DNA of 36,500 bases, taken from contig CAYOUV010000030.1 in the NCBI GenBank assembly GCA_964407265.1, forward strand, positions 1 through 36,500, read 5' to 3'. This document shows, piece after piece, positions 15,913 through 26,600 of the stretch. The notes beneath the pieces are model-generated. The model did no database searches. It was not told the DNA's origin and saw only the letters and a program-made list of their open reading frames with translations. Position 1 is the stretch's first letter. Each line of letters opens with the position of its first letter. The position numbers and the translations under genes were made by a program. The stretch is from CAYOUV01 sp964407265. GTDB lineage: Bacteria > Chloroflexota > Anaerolineae > Anaerolineales > Villigracilaceae.

Positions 15913-15937
15913 GGGGATCTCCGGTCGATAAAACGCT

Positions 15938-16735
15938 GTGTCCTCGATCACTACTGACCAAGGTATTGTCCATTATGAGGTCTTTGGGCGGGGACGTCCG
16001 GTAATTCTCTTGCATGGGTGGCTCGGGTCATGGGGATTGTGGCAGGAAACCATGGCTTATCTGGGCCAATATTATCGGACATATGCTCTGGACTTCTGGG
16101 GGTTTGGTGAATCCGGAAAGAAGCGTGACACTTATGCAATTCAGGATTTCGTTTCCTTAGTAGACCAGTTCATGGATCGGCTGGGCATTGCCCAGGCTCC
16201 GCTGGTTGGACATAGCATGGGCGGGACCGTAGGTCTTTCAGTTGCTATTGAATATCCGCAACGCGTCAGCAAAGTGGTCGTGGTTGGCTCGCCGATCGTT
16301 GGTTCATCCTTGGCTTTTCCACTTAAATTGGCTGGCCACCGCCTGATCGCGGCTGTCTTATTCAATATGATGTGGGCATTTCGCCTGGGAATGCGGATTG
16401 CTTCGCCTTTCATCTGCAAAGATCCGCGCTTTCCTGAAATGATGGACCGCGATCTTTCACGAACGACGCTCGAATCTTTCCTGATCAGTATTGCGACATT
16501 GCGACGCACGGATTTGCGTCCGAAGTTGGCAGCCGTAAATGTCCCGGCGATGGGTATGTTTGGCGACAAGGACATTATCGTCGACCCGTTACAATGGCAG
16601 CCAATGAAAGCCGGAATTGCACAAGCGCGCATCGAATGTTTCAAAGAAGCCGGTCACTTCATTATGTTGGATAACCCCTCTGAATTTACCCATAAGCTAA
16701 AAGACTTCTTGGACGACGAGAAACCCGCCTCATGA
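15938..16735 (+). CDS. Alpha/beta hydrolase with intact catalytic triad
   Basis: This 265-residue alpha/beta-fold hydrolase has the oxyanion-hole region LLHGWLGSW and the nucleophile elbow GHSMGG with S93. The acid D212 lies in GDKDIIV, and H240 in EAGHFIMLDNP. The triad is therefore complete. A cap region lies at about residues 120-185 and contains hydrophobic stretches (LAGHRLIAAVLFNMMWAF), which suggests a greasy substrate or membrane contact. The substrate is unknown. It is a paralogue of the last gene of the cluster (28509-29297): both share GRGRP and LHGW-GSW at the same positions. The start is GTG 15938 with no good Shine-Dalgarno sequence. It follows the GTPase gene by 25 bases and overlaps the V4R gene by four. 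Confidence 0.9.
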   Translation: MSSITTDQGIVHYEVFGRGRPVILLHGWLGSWGLWQETMAYLGQYYRTYALDFWGFGESGKKRDTYAIQDFVSLVDQFMDRLGIAQAPLVGHSMGGTVGLSVAIEYPQRVSKVVVVGSPIVGSSLAFPLKLAGHRLIAAVLFNMMWAFRLGMRIASPFICKDPRFPEMMDRDLSRTTLESFLISIATLRRTDLRPKLAAVNVPAMGMFGDKDIIVDPLQWQPMKAGIAQARIECFKEAGHFIMLDNPSEFTHKLKDFLDDEKPAS

Positions 16736-17361
16736 GCGATACCGCACCTGCATATTATTATCCAAATCGGATGGGGCGTGTTATCCTCATGGCGATGGAA
16801 GAGATTATGGGTCGCAACGGCATCAACGCTGCCTTAAATCTTGCTTCGCTTTCATCGTTAATCGATAATTATCCACCTCCTAATTCGGATCTCGAATTTT
16901 CTTTTGAGACCATCAGTAGTTTGCAGGCGGCATTGGAAGATGCATACGGACCGCGTGGTGGACGAGGCTTTGCCCTCCGTATTGGGCGGACTTGCTTCAA
17001 GTACGGGATGCGCGAGTTTGGAACGCAAATGGGTCTGACGGAGATGGCTTTTCGTTTACTGCCATTGTCGACCAAGTTGCGCATTGGTGGGAACGCCTTT
17101 GCCGAGTTGTTCAACAAGCATACAGATCAACAGGTCCGCTTTGAAATTAGTGAGGATGAGCTTTACTGGCATATTGACCGCTGTCCACTGTGCTGGGGCC
17201 GTCATGTGGATCAGCCGGCCTGCCACTTGGCTGTGGGTTTGTTACAGGAATCCCTTTATTGGCTGAGTGGTGGTAAGCAATTCGATGTAGAAGAAGTACA
17301 ATGTATTGCACACGGCGACCCGTCTTGTACAATCGTGATTGGCCGAACACCATTATCGTAG
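16732..17361 (+). CDS. V4R (4-vinyl reductase type) ligand-binding domain protein
   Basis: This 209-residue protein's C-terminal half resembles the V4R domain, a small-molecule-binding fold found in chlorophyll biosynthesis (BchJ) and in sensors of hydrocarbon degradation such as XylR/DmpR types. The hallmark is VQCIAHGDPSCTIVIG at the C-terminus. Possible metal ligands are C151, C154, C164, H165, C191, H194 and C199, with CPLC and ACH motifs. The N-terminal 100 residues (YYPNRMGRVILMAMEEIMG ... YGPRGGRGFALRIGR) fit the usual region before V4R. The ATG overlaps the stop of the hydrolase gene (ATGA), so translation is coupled. Its role is probably to bind a small lipophilic ligand, possibly a product or substrate of the neighbouring enzymes. 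That is inference. Confidence 0.75.
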   Translation: MSDTAPAYYYPNRMGRVILMAMEEIMGRNGINAALNLASLSSLIDNYPPPNSDLEFSFETISSLQAALEDAYGPRGGRGFALRIGRTCFKYGMREFGTQMGLTEMAFRLLPLSTKLRIGGNAFAELFNKHTDQQVRFEISEDELYWHIDRCPLCWGRHVDQPACHLAVGLLQESLYWLSGGKQFDVEEVQCIAHGDPSCTIVIGRTPLS

Positions 17362-17363
17362 TC

Positions 17364-18641
17364 ATGCTAAAAATAATTCTCCAAGATCTCCGCTTTTTAT
17401 CACCCTTCAACGAGCGCGCTCGTGATTTGCGGATTCTTAATCAGCCGCTTTGGCTGTGGCAGCGTAATGTGCTTGCACCTTACACCACCCGAGAAATGGA
17501 ATTGCGTCCGGGTGAACATTTGCCACAGACGCGCGAACCGATGCTGGTCTACCGCGAAAACCTATTTTTCGACCGGAATTACATCCGTGATTTTATCCGT
17601 ATCGCTCGCAAACGCGGACAGGCTTGTCGAGCTGCTTTCTCGGCCGAGGATCCAGCTTTCCGTGAACACGCCTTACCGCTTTCGACATCTTATACTCCGG
17701 CTGGGAATTTGTATCTGGCTGATTTGTGGTACTTTCCCAAAGGCCCTGAGGCTGACGTCGAACCGCTGATCATCAACCTAAATGCGCGTGAGATTGGCTA
17801 TTATCACGTTCCGACCTATATGGCTGGGGAGCAGGGCGACTTGGTTTTTCAGGTTCCGCTCCGAGCCCTCTTGGCGATTGATGCTTGGGTGCATATTTTC
17901 ATTGCTGATGTAGTCTTTGGCCTGTTCGCGCGCGGCGCACGCTTTGAAAAGCGTTTAAGTGAAGACCTGGCATTCAAAACCAGGATATTGGCCAAATCCC
18001 TGTATGAAGGCCGGCAGGTTCTGGAAAATTCGGAGCTGGTCAAAATTGGAAATAACTGCGTTATCGACCCGACGGCTATCATTCACGGGCCAACCACGAT
18101 CGGTGACAATGTCACGATCAATGCCGGAACCGTCATCGAGAATTGTATTATTGGCAACAATGTCAATATTTCTCAGGATTGCCAGTTGATGCTTTCGGTA
18201 GTTGGCGATGGGACCTTCCTGCCTTTCCGTGCTGCGCTTTTCATGACCACGATCATGGACAACAGCATGATTGCCCAGAACACCTGTTTACAGATGTGCG
18301 TAATTGGCCGCAATACCTTTATCGGGTCAGGTTCCACTTTTACTGATTACAATCTGATTCCGACCCCGATCCGTTCCCTGAATGGCACAGGTGAATTACA
18401 GATTTCTAATCGACCTGTCATGGGCGGCTGCGTGGGGCATAATTGTCGGCTTGGTTCTGGTATGATCATCTATCCGGCGCGAACCATCGAATCAGACGTG
18501 GTGCTGGTGGCTTCGTCTGGGCAGCGGATAATTACCAAGGACGTCCGCTACGAGGATAGCGCTCATCATACAATGCGGGTCGGGCACTTACATCGCAGGC
18601 TTTATCCACGCCCAGGTGAAGCGGAGGTGGAATCCTGGTAG
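17364..18641 (+). CDS. Left-handed beta-helix (hexapeptide repeat) protein with unrecognised N-terminal domain
   Basis: This is a 425-residue protein. Residues about 225-390 form hexapeptide repeats typical of left-handed beta-helix transferases: IGNNCVIDPTAIIHG, IGDNVTINAGTVIENCIIG, and later VIGRNTFIGSG. The pattern resembles the acyltransferase half of GlmU or carrier proteins of the gamma-carbonic-anhydrase class. The first 225 residues are not a sugar nucleotidyltransferase that I recognise; they start MLKIILQDLRFLSPFNERA and include a Trp-rich LWLWQR. I chose ATG 17364, two bases after the V4R stop. The frame stays open upstream but would overlap the V4R gene. It lies three bases before the reductase gene, so the two may act on one substrate. 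No catalytic His is assignable with confidence. Confidence 0.75.
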   Translation: MLKIILQDLRFLSPFNERARDLRILNQPLWLWQRNVLAPYTTREMELRPGEHLPQTREPMLVYRENLFFDRNYIRDFIRIARKRGQACRAAFSAEDPAFREHALPLSTSYTPAGNLYLADLWYFPKGPEADVEPLIINLNAREIGYYHVPTYMAGEQGDLVFQVPLRALLAIDAWVHIFIADVVFGLFARGARFEKRLSEDLAFKTRILAKSLYEGRQVLENSELVKIGNNCVIDPTAIIHGPTTIGDNVTINAGTVIENCIIGNNVNISQDCQLMLSVVGDGTFLPFRAALFMTTIMDNSMIAQNTCLQMCVIGRNTFIGSGSTFTDYNLIPTPIRSLNGTGELQISNRPVMGGCVGHNCRLGSGMIIYPARTIESDVVLVASSGQRIITKDVRYEDSAHHTMRVGHLHRRLYPRPGEAEVESW

Positions 18642-18644
18642 CCC

Positions 18645-19733
18645 ATGAATACCTTCGCCTTTATCATTCACCCGATCGACCCCAAACGGGATGTCAGTCG
18701 TAAGTATCCATTCCTCGGGCGGCTCCTCAGCGAACGCCAGATCGATTTTTTCTCTACTTATTTCCCGCCAGTTTACATTTCCAAGATCGAGGGGATTCGA
18801 TCGGTTTCTTCCGGCCAAGAGATCGAGGGTTGGTTTATTGCCTGCCCCTTTACTCCAAGACGAATGCTGGAGTTGCCAGAAAAGACAGTTTATCGTAAGA
18901 TTATTCAAACGGGCCGGCTTGCCGAGCGGCTGGGTGCGGATATCCTTGGCCTGGGAGCCTTTACTTCCGTGGTTGGGGATGCCGGTTTGACCATCGCCCG
19001 GTCGCTGGATGTGCCGGTCACAACCGGCGACTCGTACACTGTTTATATTGCTGTCCAGGCTGTTCGCAAAGCAGCTGAATTGATGGACATCCCGCTTAAA
19101 CAAGCGACAGCAGCAGTGGTAGGAGCGACTGGTTCGATTGGCCAGGTCTGTGCTGAGTTGCTGGCAGATGAGCTGGGGCGACTCTTTCTGATCGGCCGGA
19201 ACGAGGAGAAACTACGGGAAATTCGAGATCGGCTGGCGGGGAGCACCCGAGCCGAATTGATCCCGAGTACCCATATGGATGTCCTGTCCCAGGCACAGTT
19301 GATCCTGACGGTCACCAGTTCCTTGCATGACGTCATTCACCCAGAGCACTTGCAGCCCGGGAGTGTAGTGTGTGACGTAGCGCGGCCCCGTGATGTTTCT
19401 GCAATGGTTGCAGCCGCAAGAAATGATATATTAGTAATTGACGGCGGTATGGTTGATGTACCCGGCCCCGTTGATTTTCATTTTAACTTTGGTTTTCCGC
19501 CTGCCAAGGCTTATGCCTGCATGGCTGAAACCATGGCATTGGCCTTGGATGGCCGCCTGGAGGATTACACTCTGGGTAAGCACATTACGCGTAAACGAGT
19601 AGAGGAGATTGCTGCGATTGCCGAAAGACATGGGTTTGGCTTGAGCGGATTTCGCTCGTTTGAAAGAGAAGTAACGCCCGAACATATCGAAGCCGTGCGC
19701 CAGCGTGCCCGTATGGCGAACAGGCGCCTTTAA
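18645..19733 (+). CDS. Homologue of cyanobacterial long-chain acyl-ACP reductase (AAR-like)
   Basis: Cyanobacterial AAR reduces acyl-ACP (or acyl-CoA) to fatty aldehydes with NADPH through an acyl-cysteine intermediate. This 362-residue protein follows the same order of motifs: DVSRKYPF near the N-terminus, LGLGAFTSVVGDAG, TTGDSYTVYIAVQAV, a Rossmann loop VVGATGSIG (glycines at 160, 163, 166), and AYACMAETMALALDGR. The last contains C292, which lines up by spacing with the catalytic cysteine (C294) I recall for the Synechococcus enzyme. The end differs: it is longer and Arg-rich. No aldehyde-deformylating oxygenase gene, AAR's usual cyanobacterial partner, is present. It follows the beta-helix gene by three bases and precedes the response regulator by 15. 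A more distant NAD-binding reductase role is the main alternative. Confidence 0.75.
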   Translation: MNTFAFIIHPIDPKRDVSRKYPFLGRLLSERQIDFFSTYFPPVYISKIEGIRSVSSGQEIEGWFIACPFTPRRMLELPEKTVYRKIIQTGRLAERLGADILGLGAFTSVVGDAGLTIARSLDVPVTTGDSYTVYIAVQAVRKAAELMDIPLKQATAAVVGATGSIGQVCAELLADELGRLFLIGRNEEKLREIRDRLAGSTRAELIPSTHMDVLSQAQLILTVTSSLHDVIHPEHLQPGSVVCDVARPRDVSAMVAAARNDILVIDGGMVDVPGPVDFHFNFGFPPAKAYACMAETMALALDGRLEDYTLGKHITRKRVEEIAAIAERHGFGLSGFRSFEREVTPEHIEAVRQRARMANRRL

Positions 19734-19748
19734 TCATGGGAGGCTTGT

Positions 19749-20654
19749 ATGGGAAAATCCCGCCTTTTGGTTGTTGAGGACGACATCGATATCGCCAATA
19801 TGCTCAAGATCTATTTCACTGGCTTGGAATTCGACGTTGACGTTGCCGTGCGTGGATCGGAAGCTTTGGAGAAAACACATCATGTGTTGCCTCATCTGAT
19901 TGTGTTGGACATTATGTTGCCGGATATTGACGGTTACGAGGTTTGCCGCACGTTGCGCACCAACACGCGTACCAGTCATATCCCGGTCATTTTCCTGACT
20001 CAAAAAGACGAGCGCAGCGACAAGCTCCAGGGTTTGGAATTGGGAGCGGATGATTACATCACAAAGCCGTTCGATATCGAAGAGCTAAAGCTGCGCGTAA
20101 TGGGCGCTATACGCCGCTCGGAACGAGAAAGCCTTACGGATCCTCGCTCCGGTCTGCCTGCCGGGCGTTTGATCGAAGAGCAGCTCCGGCGCGTGATTCG
20201 GGAAGAAGATTGGGCGATGATCGATATCCGTATCAATCATTTCGGCCAGTTCAATGATGTGTATGGCTTTGTAGCGGGTGATGACGTACTGCGTTTCGCG
20301 GCCATGATGATAAACGAAGTCGTAGATGAATTCGGTACCGCTGAGGATTTCATCGGCCATGCTGGCAGTGATAATTTTGCCATCATCACGCAGGAAGAAT
20401 TGGCTGCAGTAATCAAGCAGAAACTCAAAGACCGTTTTGATGAAGAAGTGAAAACCCATTACAACTTCGTCGATCGTCAGCAGGGTTATATTGTCGCCCC
20501 CAATTCTGATGGACAGACCGAAAACATCCCGTTGATGAGCCTGGCAATAGGGATAGTCTCTCCTAAACAAAATCATTTTTCTGATATCCGCGAAATAACG
20601 GAACTGGCGGCTGAGGCGCGACGCCAGGATGCAGCGGGTCCTCCCGACGCTTGA
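19749..20654 (+). CDS. Response regulator with receiver and degenerate GGDEF domain
   Basis: This is a 301-residue protein. The N-terminal receiver domain has the acidic pair D11-D12, phospho-acceptor D54 (VLDIMLPD), T84 and K106 (TKPF), so it should be phosphorylatable. Residues about 128-295 have the size and layout of a GGDEF domain, including TDPRSGLPAGRLIEEQL and a YGFVAGDDVLR segment. The signature loop, however, reads HAGSDNF instead of GGDEF. Loss of the second Gly and the Glu makes diguanylate cyclase activity unlikely. It may bind GTP or c-di-GMP or act as a protein-interaction module. GGGAGG five bases before ATG 19749 is strong. It is encoded directly before the giant kinase, its likely partner. 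Confidence 0.88.
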   Translation: MGKSRLLVVEDDIDIANMLKIYFTGLEFDVDVAVRGSEALEKTHHVLPHLIVLDIMLPDIDGYEVCRTLRTNTRTSHIPVIFLTQKDERSDKLQGLELGADDYITKPFDIEELKLRVMGAIRRSERESLTDPRSGLPAGRLIEEQLRRVIREEDWAMIDIRINHFGQFNDVYGFVAGDDVLRFAAMMINEVVDEFGTAEDFIGHAGSDNFAIITQEELAAVIKQKLKDRFDEEVKTHYNFVDRQQGYIVAPNSDGQTENIPLMSLAIGIVSPKQNHFSDIREITELAAEARRQDAAGPPDA

Positions 20655-20659
20655 GATTG

Positions 20660-23600
20660 ATGACTGCCATGGCGCAATGGCTGGAAGTAAGTATTTGGCT
20701 GGTATTAGCCGGATTAGCAATAATCCTGCTGGTCTGGGCCATTGCGCGTGTTTTAAGTAAACTTCAGCCTGCTCTTCAAAGCGCAATTTCACAACCATCA
20801 ATGCAAGCAATCGAAAACCCTGATGGCGTACTTCTAATCCAGCCTGGCGGAAGGGTTGACCACATCAACCGAATGGCGCGCGAATTATTTGGCCTCAACC
20901 TGGACGACTCGCCGGACCTGGAACGTTTGGCGCGACAGGCACGCCCCATGGATGAATTCCTGAGTCTGTGCGCCAGAGAAGGTCAGACGCGACTGACGGT
21001 CAACGGTCGTCTGACAGAAGCAATATCGTATCAAGTCGCCGGCCCTTATCCACAAATGCTTGTTTCATTGCGCCGCCCAGACCTCAATCCTGCACTTTCT
21101 GCTGATGAACCGGGTATGGCAGGTTCTGTGCTGAAAATCGTGACTGAATTTGGTCAAAGCATAGCCGCGAGTCTGAACTTGGAAGCCACCTTGCAGGCTG
21201 TCTTGGATAACGTAGCGCGCCTGATACCGGCTGACGTGCTGGAAGTTAAGGTCTCTAGCGGCGATAATGCCGAGTTGATTCCCTATCGATTTTCAAACCT
21301 GTTTGATTCGGATCGGCGTCTGGAGCAGGCGAATCCGACTCAATTTGGGGGGTATTCCGATTACCTGGTAGGCAAACGCCAACCGCTCTTTGTGCCCGAT
21401 ACACAGACCTTTGACGAAGTTCCATTCGACGCCAACCCAAACGCTTTCCCCGTTCGCTCCTATATCGGCATCCCCTTGCAAGCCGGCGGCGAATTGGTCG
21501 GGACATTGGAAATCGGTCAGGCCGCTGCCCAGGCTTTCCCGCAGGAAGACTTGGACCTACTTCAATTGATCGGTGGTCAGGCTGCGGTTGCCATCCGCAA
21601 TGCTGTGCTCTACGAAAACGAGCAGAAGCGGACTGCCGAGATGACCGGTTTGGCAAACCTGGCACAGGCGGCTGAATCCATCCAGGATCCGAAAGACCTG
21701 TTCGGTCGCTTGGTGCAAAGTGTTGCCCCGCTGTTTGAGGTGGAAATCCTCGGTTTTCTCACTTACGATGACGACCGCGCTCTGTTGGAAGGCCAAGTGC
21801 CTTTCCATGGGTTGCCACCCCACGTGGTTCAAATTTATCACGCCACAATCGCCGCTGAAAGTCGTGCTGAAGAAATTATCCAGAGTCAAACGCCAATCAT
21901 TTCGGAAGACGCCAGCCAGGATGAGCGCTGGAGCGAACTGGGCCTGGAAGATATTTCACAAGCGGCTAGCTTGCACGACACGGCCCTAATTCCCCTCCTA
22001 TCGGGTGGGCGTTTCCTCGGATATATGCAATTTTCGAACCATCGCGGTGGACCGGTTCAGTTCTCGGCGGACGAGCAGCGTTTGATGAACATTGTGGCCA
22101 ATCAGGCTGCAACGATTATCGATAACGCGACCCTGTTGTATCAATCCCGCAAACGTGCTTATCGTTCAGAGGCATTACGCCGTATTGCCAGCCTGGCAGC
22201 TTCTTCAGCCACTTTTGATGAAATCCTGCTTTTCTCTGTGCAGGAGTTGGCTCGTCTGTTGCAAGCTGATGCAGCGGCCATTTTCTTGTTGGATGAGAGC
22301 CAGGGCGTTCTGAACGTTCACAAGGATTCGCTGTGGGGCGATTTTGACGAAAGCCTCCTGGCATTTGAGCGCCTCCATTTTGACGATTCGCAATTCCATC
22401 AGACAGTTACCGGCAGCAAACAACCTTTCTTATCTGGAAACTTGAGTGTTGACCAACGGGTACTGCCCTTCTATCAACCGCTGGTGAAAGCGCTGGGCGT
22501 TGAGTCGGCCATTGTTGTCCCGTTGGTGGCGCGCGAACACAGTTTGGGTGAAATGTTAGTATCCAGCCGGGAGCGGGATTTCTTCGATAATTTGGATCTG
22601 CAAATCCTGGTCACTGCTGCAGGGCAAATCGCGACGGCAATTGAAGATGCCAGCCTGTATGCGCAAACGGATGAAAGTTTGCGAAAGCGGGTTAACCAGT
22701 TGACCGCACTGACGCGTGTCAGCCGCGAACTGAACATTACCTTGGATTTGAATCGCCTGTTGCAGGTAGTCTTTGATGAAGGCGTTCGCACGACTGAGGC
22801 TGATTGTGGGACGATCCGTCTATTTGATATGGAGGACGGGTCATCCCCGGATGGACCACGTGTCATCCTTAGTCTGGGCTGCCCGGTTGGCGATGAACTG
22901 TCTAAATTCGAGTTGACTGCCATCCAGCGTGGCGAATCGATCTCGATAACCGACTTTGATGCCGATGAAACTCAGCCTTCTCATGAAGGTGTGCGTTCGG
23001 CCTTGGTAGTCCCGATTGCTTATCAAGGCAAAACAGCTGGTTTGATCCATTTGCACTCTTCACAGCCAGGTCATTTTGACGAGGCTGCCATGGATATCAC
23101 CCAAATCCTGGCTGTACAGGCTGCAATTGCACTTGGGAACGCCCATCGCTTCCAGGATCAGATGCATCGCGGGGAATTATTGCGTCGGCGTGCGGATACC
23201 CTCACCAAACTGATCGAGACCACTACAACCCTGGGCCCGGAACGGCCGCTCACTGAATCCCTGGAGGAGATTGCCAATGGCATCCAGCAATCAACGCCCT
23301 TCCAGGTAGTCCTGATCAGCATTTACGAAGCCAGCAGCGGCCAACTCCATCGGGAAGTTGGCGTGGGCTTACCACCTGAAATTCTGGAAGAATTGAAATC
23401 CCGCAGCCAACCGTTAACGAGCGTCCAACAGTTGATGAAGCCGGAGTTCCGTATCAGCCGTTCGTATTACATTCCGGCTGACGAGACTCCGCTTGTCCCG
23501 GCTGACGTGCATATGGTGACCTTGAATGCCGAGGATGTCAAGCAGGCACCTAATGCCTGGGACCCGAACGATTTCCTGTTAATTCCCTTGGAAGATACGG

Positions 23601-26600
23601 AGGGGAATCCCCTCGGGTTGATCAGCTTGGACGCACCCAACGACGGTCTGCGACCAGATCTGGCGACGATTGAATCGGTCGAGATCTTCGCGGCGGAGGC
23701 GGCACTGGTCATTTCGACCTACAACCATCAGTATGCTCTGCGTGACCGCATTGATGCATTGTCATCAGGGATCCAGCGACAACAGCAGTTGATCAGTGTC
23801 AGCCAGAACGACCTGCCGATTTTGTTGCGTAAAGATCTCGAGCAGACCATTTCCATTCACAACCTGGAGCGCCGCGGGCAGCGCGTCCGTGCTGGACTGG
23901 CAATCACAGAATCGGTCAGTCGTCAGTTGGATGCGACTTCCGCTTTGCAGGCTCTGGGCCGGGAAATTTTGACCCAGTTGGCCATGTCGACTGCGCTGGT
24001 TGCTGAAGATAACCCTGAAGGTCCTCGCCTGCTGCACGTGATGGGCAGTGTGCCTCAGGCCACCAATCCCGAAGCATTATTTGGACAGCGCAACCCGCTA
24101 CGCGCCTGCCTGCAGACTGGCGAAATCATGCTGGTTATGAATCTGGATGAGAACGATGAATGGCGCGAGACCTCATTATTGAGCAGTTTGCGAGCGAAGG
24201 CCTTTATCTGTCTGCCCATCATCGTGGAAAACAAACCGATTGCTGCGGTGATGGCTGTCAGCCCTGAAGTGTTACCGACTCTAACAGAAGAGGATCAGCA
24301 GGTCTATCATCAGATCAGCCGCCAAACATCGGTCATTTTACAAAACATCCGTTTGCTGAATGAAACCCGTCGCCGCCTGCAGGAAGTCGACCTGCTGCTT
24401 GACTTCAGCCGTCAGCTGAGCAGGCTTGATCCGACCGGTATCGTAAAAACGCTCCTGGACAGCGCCCGGTATGTGCTCCCCAAAACCGCTCATGCAGGTA
24501 TGGTCTTGCTCTGGGACGAACGCGAGAAATTACTCAAACCATATGCCGTTTCCGGTTATGCCGACAACGATAGTATGCAATTGATCAATTATAAAAGCGG
24601 GGAGGCCCTGCCCGGTATTGTCTTTGCAAAGCGACAGGCGCGAGTCGTGGATGAAGTCAATTTTACGCGCGATTATACTCTTTCCGCAGCCAACCTGCTT
24701 CACTATCGAGAGGCTACCGGTGGACGTCTGCCTGTCTCCAGCTTAGTTATTCCAGTCCAGACCGGCGAACGGTGCCTTGGCATTCTGACGCTCGATAATT
24801 TCAACACCATCGCTGCTTTCACGGCCGAAGACGAATCCTTGCTGCTATCGCTGTCCCAGCAGGTGGCGCTCTCGCTGGAAAATGTGCGCTTGGTCGAAGC
24901 CACCCAGGAACGCGCCGGGCAGCTCGAGGCCTTAACCGATGTGACGGCCGTAATTACTTCCAGTTTGCAGCATGAAGAATTAGTGGTTTCATTATTGGAT
25001 CAATTGACCCAGTTGGTTTCCTATGATACAGCCACCCTCTGGTTGCGTGAGAAAGACCGTCTGACCGTCGCGGCTGCCCGTGGCTTTGAAGACACAGAAG
25101 AGCGGATTGGCCTGTCGGTGGATGTGGATGACAGTGTCTTATTCAAAGAAATGATCCGCACGGGTCAGGCTATTCAGGTTAGCGATGTAAGCCAGGATGA
25201 GCGCTTCTTGGCTCTGGTCGAAGCAAAGTATCTTTCCTGGCTCGGAATTCCGCTGATCTCAAAGAGCGAGGTGATGGGGGTTATCGCTTTAGAAAAGAGC
25301 GAAGCAAATTTCTTTACCCGCGAGCATATTCAAGTGGTAACGACCTTTACCGGTCAGGCGGCGGTGGCACTTGAGAACGCTACTTTGTATGAGGACAGCC
25401 TCAACCGCGCAGCCGAGCTGGATCAACGTTCGCAGCGCTTGACCTTGCTCAATCGCTTCTCGTCTGATCTGAGCAGCCTGCTCGACGCGGAGGAAGTGCT
25501 ACGCCTGACTGCCCGCGAGTTACGTCAGGCGGTCGGCGCCTATCAAGCCTCTGTGGTCGTTTTCGAGCGCGGACAAGCTTTGTTGAAATACGTACTGCCA
25601 GAACCCAAGAAGATGCCTGAAACGGTATTGCCACAAACCCCGCTCTTTGAGTACCTGGCCGATTCGCTTGGCATTTTTACAACTGATGATGCTCACCGAG
25701 AACCTGACTTGCAGCCGCTGGCTGAATTTCTAGGCAAGGATACCAGGGCATTGATGGTCCTGCCACTCATCAGCGGGTCCTCATTACATTCGCTGATATT
25801 CCTCCACATGCAGGGTGAAACTCGCTTCGGCCTGACAGAAATCGAACTGACCCGTACCATTGGAAACCAAGCCTCCATCGCGCTGGAGAGCGCACGCCTG
25901 TATCAATCCACACGTTCGACCGCTGAGCGCCTGGCAACCCTGAACCAGGTCAGCTATGAGATTGGTGCATCCTTGGATCCCGAGACGATTTATGCAGCTG
26001 TGCACCAGGCTACCCAGCGTCTGATGCCGGTTGAGTCTTTCGTGATTGCTTTGCTGGACGAAGAGAATCAGGTCATTGAGGGCGTTTACCTGATGGACAA
26101 GGATAAGCGCTCAGAGAACCAGCGTTTAGAACTCGGCCAGGGAATCAGTGGACAAGTCATTAATTCCGGTCAACCTTTGCTCATCCATGGAGGGGAAGAA
26201 ACGAATGATCTGGCTGGGGTGTCGTTTGGGGAGCTTGGCACACCCCAGTCCATTTTGGCTGTGCCGATGACTTTAGGTGGTAGGGTGCTGGGTATGTTGT
26301 CGGTTCAAAGTTACCAACCCAAAATGTATTCAGAAGATGACCAGCAAATATTAAGTACCTTTGCCAACCAGGCCATTGTGGCTATTCAAAACGCTCGCCT
26401 CTTTGCCGAGACCCAGCGTCTGGCTGAAGAGCTCGAGGAACGCGTAATCGAGCGCACGGCCCAGTTGGAACAGGAGCAGCGCAATACTGAAACCCTGTTG
26501 CGCATCCTGACCGAGGTCTCAGCCAGCCTTGACCTTGACCGGGCACTCAACCGTACCCTGTCATTGCTAAACGATGCGATTGGTGCCGAACAAGGTACGG

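Noticed and set aside
20085..20810. Minus-strand frame of about 240 codons opposite the response regulator and kinase start
   Set aside because: It lies over strongly supported receiver and kinase coding sequence; no motif, no promoter or Shine-Dalgarno sequence.
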